The translations under genes and the position numbers were made by a program. Below the pieces are notes generated by a model. It saw nothing but the letters and a program-made list of their open reading frames with translations. It was not told where the DNA came from and did no database searches. Below, piece after piece: positions 62,771 to 64,000 of a stretch of 64,000 nt of DNA. Source of the DNA: Prunella strophiata (Eukaryota; Chordata; Aves; Passeriformes; Prunellidae). Positions within the stretch are counted from its first letter, which is position 1. Each line of letters starts with the position of its first letter. The stretch spans positions 23,629,001-23,693,000 of the forward strand of contig JAZBQD010000027.1 in NCBI GenBank assembly GCA_036583965.1, given 5' to 3'.

Positions 62771-64000
62771 TTACATTTATTTTCTAGCTCATAGTAAAGC
62801 TCCTGCTAAGTCAAAGGTGCTCTTTGTTAATATCCTAATCTGTGTTCGTAAGATCTCAATGGCTGTGACTGTGGCTAGAAAACTCTGGTTTTGGAAATTA
62901 ACAGCTTTTCTTAATACTATTTTATTTAAACACTGATCCTTGATAAATATTAAGGTTATTTTGGTGGAAAAGCCTAAATAATAGAGATTATTTCTTTAGT
63001 AAAACAGACAGAAATAAAACTTTTAGTTACTTAGCACCACATTTCTTGTAAAATTAATGAAAATCTGTCTATGGTCAGTACAAAAGTCAGAAATAGGAGC
63101 TGAAGAGTAACCTTGCCCTATGTAGTTTTTCTCTGTGTGTAGGAATTTTTGTCTGCATGTCACAACCCAGCTTTCTTTTGCAGGCTGTTCTCTTGAGTCC
63201 CTGGCTCTGGGCATGGCTACTTCTGACTTGACAATGTCCTATTTATATTTTATTTCCAGGATCATGCAGTGCTGCACTTCAGATGTTGGGCTGACAATAA
63301 TACACTGGGTGCTCCTCACAGTGTTATGAAAGGAAAATAGAAAAGCAGTGATTTTCCTGCACAGCATCCTGCACCATGGCATCACAGCAGGATTGATCCC
63401 ACAGAGCCTCTAGCTGGGCACAGATATGATAAAATAGATGGACAATAAAACGGGACTACTGAATACCATTTTTGGTCTTTAATTTAAATATAGCTAAGTA
63501 TTTTATAGCGTATTCATGTTCTCATTAACAGGCATCAAGTGGATGTTACCTTGAAATATCCTGATGCTAAATAATTAGCTCTCGTAACAATTTAAACCTG
63601 TCACTCAGTACGTGCTTAGTAAATGCTGCAAGATAAGTGACTGCAAGACATTCTATAATTGTGTTTTAAAATTTCTTCTGTATGCCAACTAGTTCTGACT
63701 GTCATAGAGCAAAGCTTGGAGGGTCCCCAAGCATCTTACCTGTGGTGTTGGTTAAAGCTAAGGATGATTTGTGTCCTGCAGCACACAAAGCTATGGGGGG
63801 ACCTTCTCCAGCACTGAGTCCATCTCTACGCCTTCACTTGGGACTGGCGGGCAAACCCCGAAAGCTTTGCCCTGCACGGCCACGTAAGAGGGAACTTAAT
63901 TTGTGTTACTTTTCCCTGAAGTAAGAAAAGTAACCGTCTTGAAGCAATAAGGTGTGATGGCATGAGGCAACCGCAGGGTCCGCCAACAGAGGTCCCTGAG
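62771..64000. other. Intergenic, no gene seen
   Basis: No supported feature. The next conserved neighbour in human order (RGS2) is not found here. Confidence 0.5.

Noticed and set aside
55640..64000. RGS2 or another RGS gene to the right of UCHL5
   Set aside because: No RGS-domain exon is readable. The human distance is about 200 kb.

Overview
The window looks like bird nuclear DNA, most likely from a passerine. The reasons are multi-exon genes with GT-AG introns, CpG-island promoters, several CR1 LINE fragments (some ending in the ATTCTRTG octamer), and solo LTRs with 5-6 bp target-site duplications of types I associate with songbird genomes. Four genes read clearly by exon-by-exon match to vertebrate proteins, in an order that mirrors human 1q31.2: CDC73 (minus, first five coding exons only), GLRX2 (plus, complete), RO60/TROVE2 (minus, complete coding region) and UCHL5 (plus, complete but with an apparent frameshift in the last exon).

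Layout. 1-8.2 kb: CDC73 exons 5 to 1, with the promoter CpG island at about 7.4-8.6 kb. 8.6-11.7 kb: intergenic DNA with a decayed G-rich minisatellite, CR1 fragments and one solo LTR. 11.86-15.37 kb: a composite satellite made of a 2.06-kb CCCTGT hexamer array, then 13 nearly identical 102-bp units built from hexamers of the opposite strand sense. 15.4-17.9 kb: GLRX2. 18-24.7 kb: AT-rich DNA without genes, possibly the long 3' UTR of RO60. 24.7-27.7 kb: a long antisense CR1 interrupted by a solo LTR, followed by decayed coding-like sequence. 28.0-34.3 kb: RO60 coding exons. 34.3-38 kb: its probable 5' UTR intron. 38-39 kb: CpG island shared head-to-head by RO60 and UCHL5. 38.7-55.1 kb: UCHL5. 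55.1-64 kb: intergenic DNA with an ERV-like repeat and a CR1 fragment, and no gene that I can support.

The genes are neighbours rather than an operon: a transcription-elongation subunit of the PAF1 complex, a mitochondrial/cytosolic glutaredoxin, a Y-RNA-binding RNA quality-control protein, and a proteasome/INO80-associated deubiquitinase. RO60 and UCHL5 probably share a bidirectional promoter. GLRX2 and RO60 converge tail to tail.

The strongest unusual signal is the satellite directly upstream of GLRX2. G-quadruplex potential lies on the minus strand for 2 kb and then switches to the plus strand, and every 102-bp unit carries a telomere-like TTAGGG.
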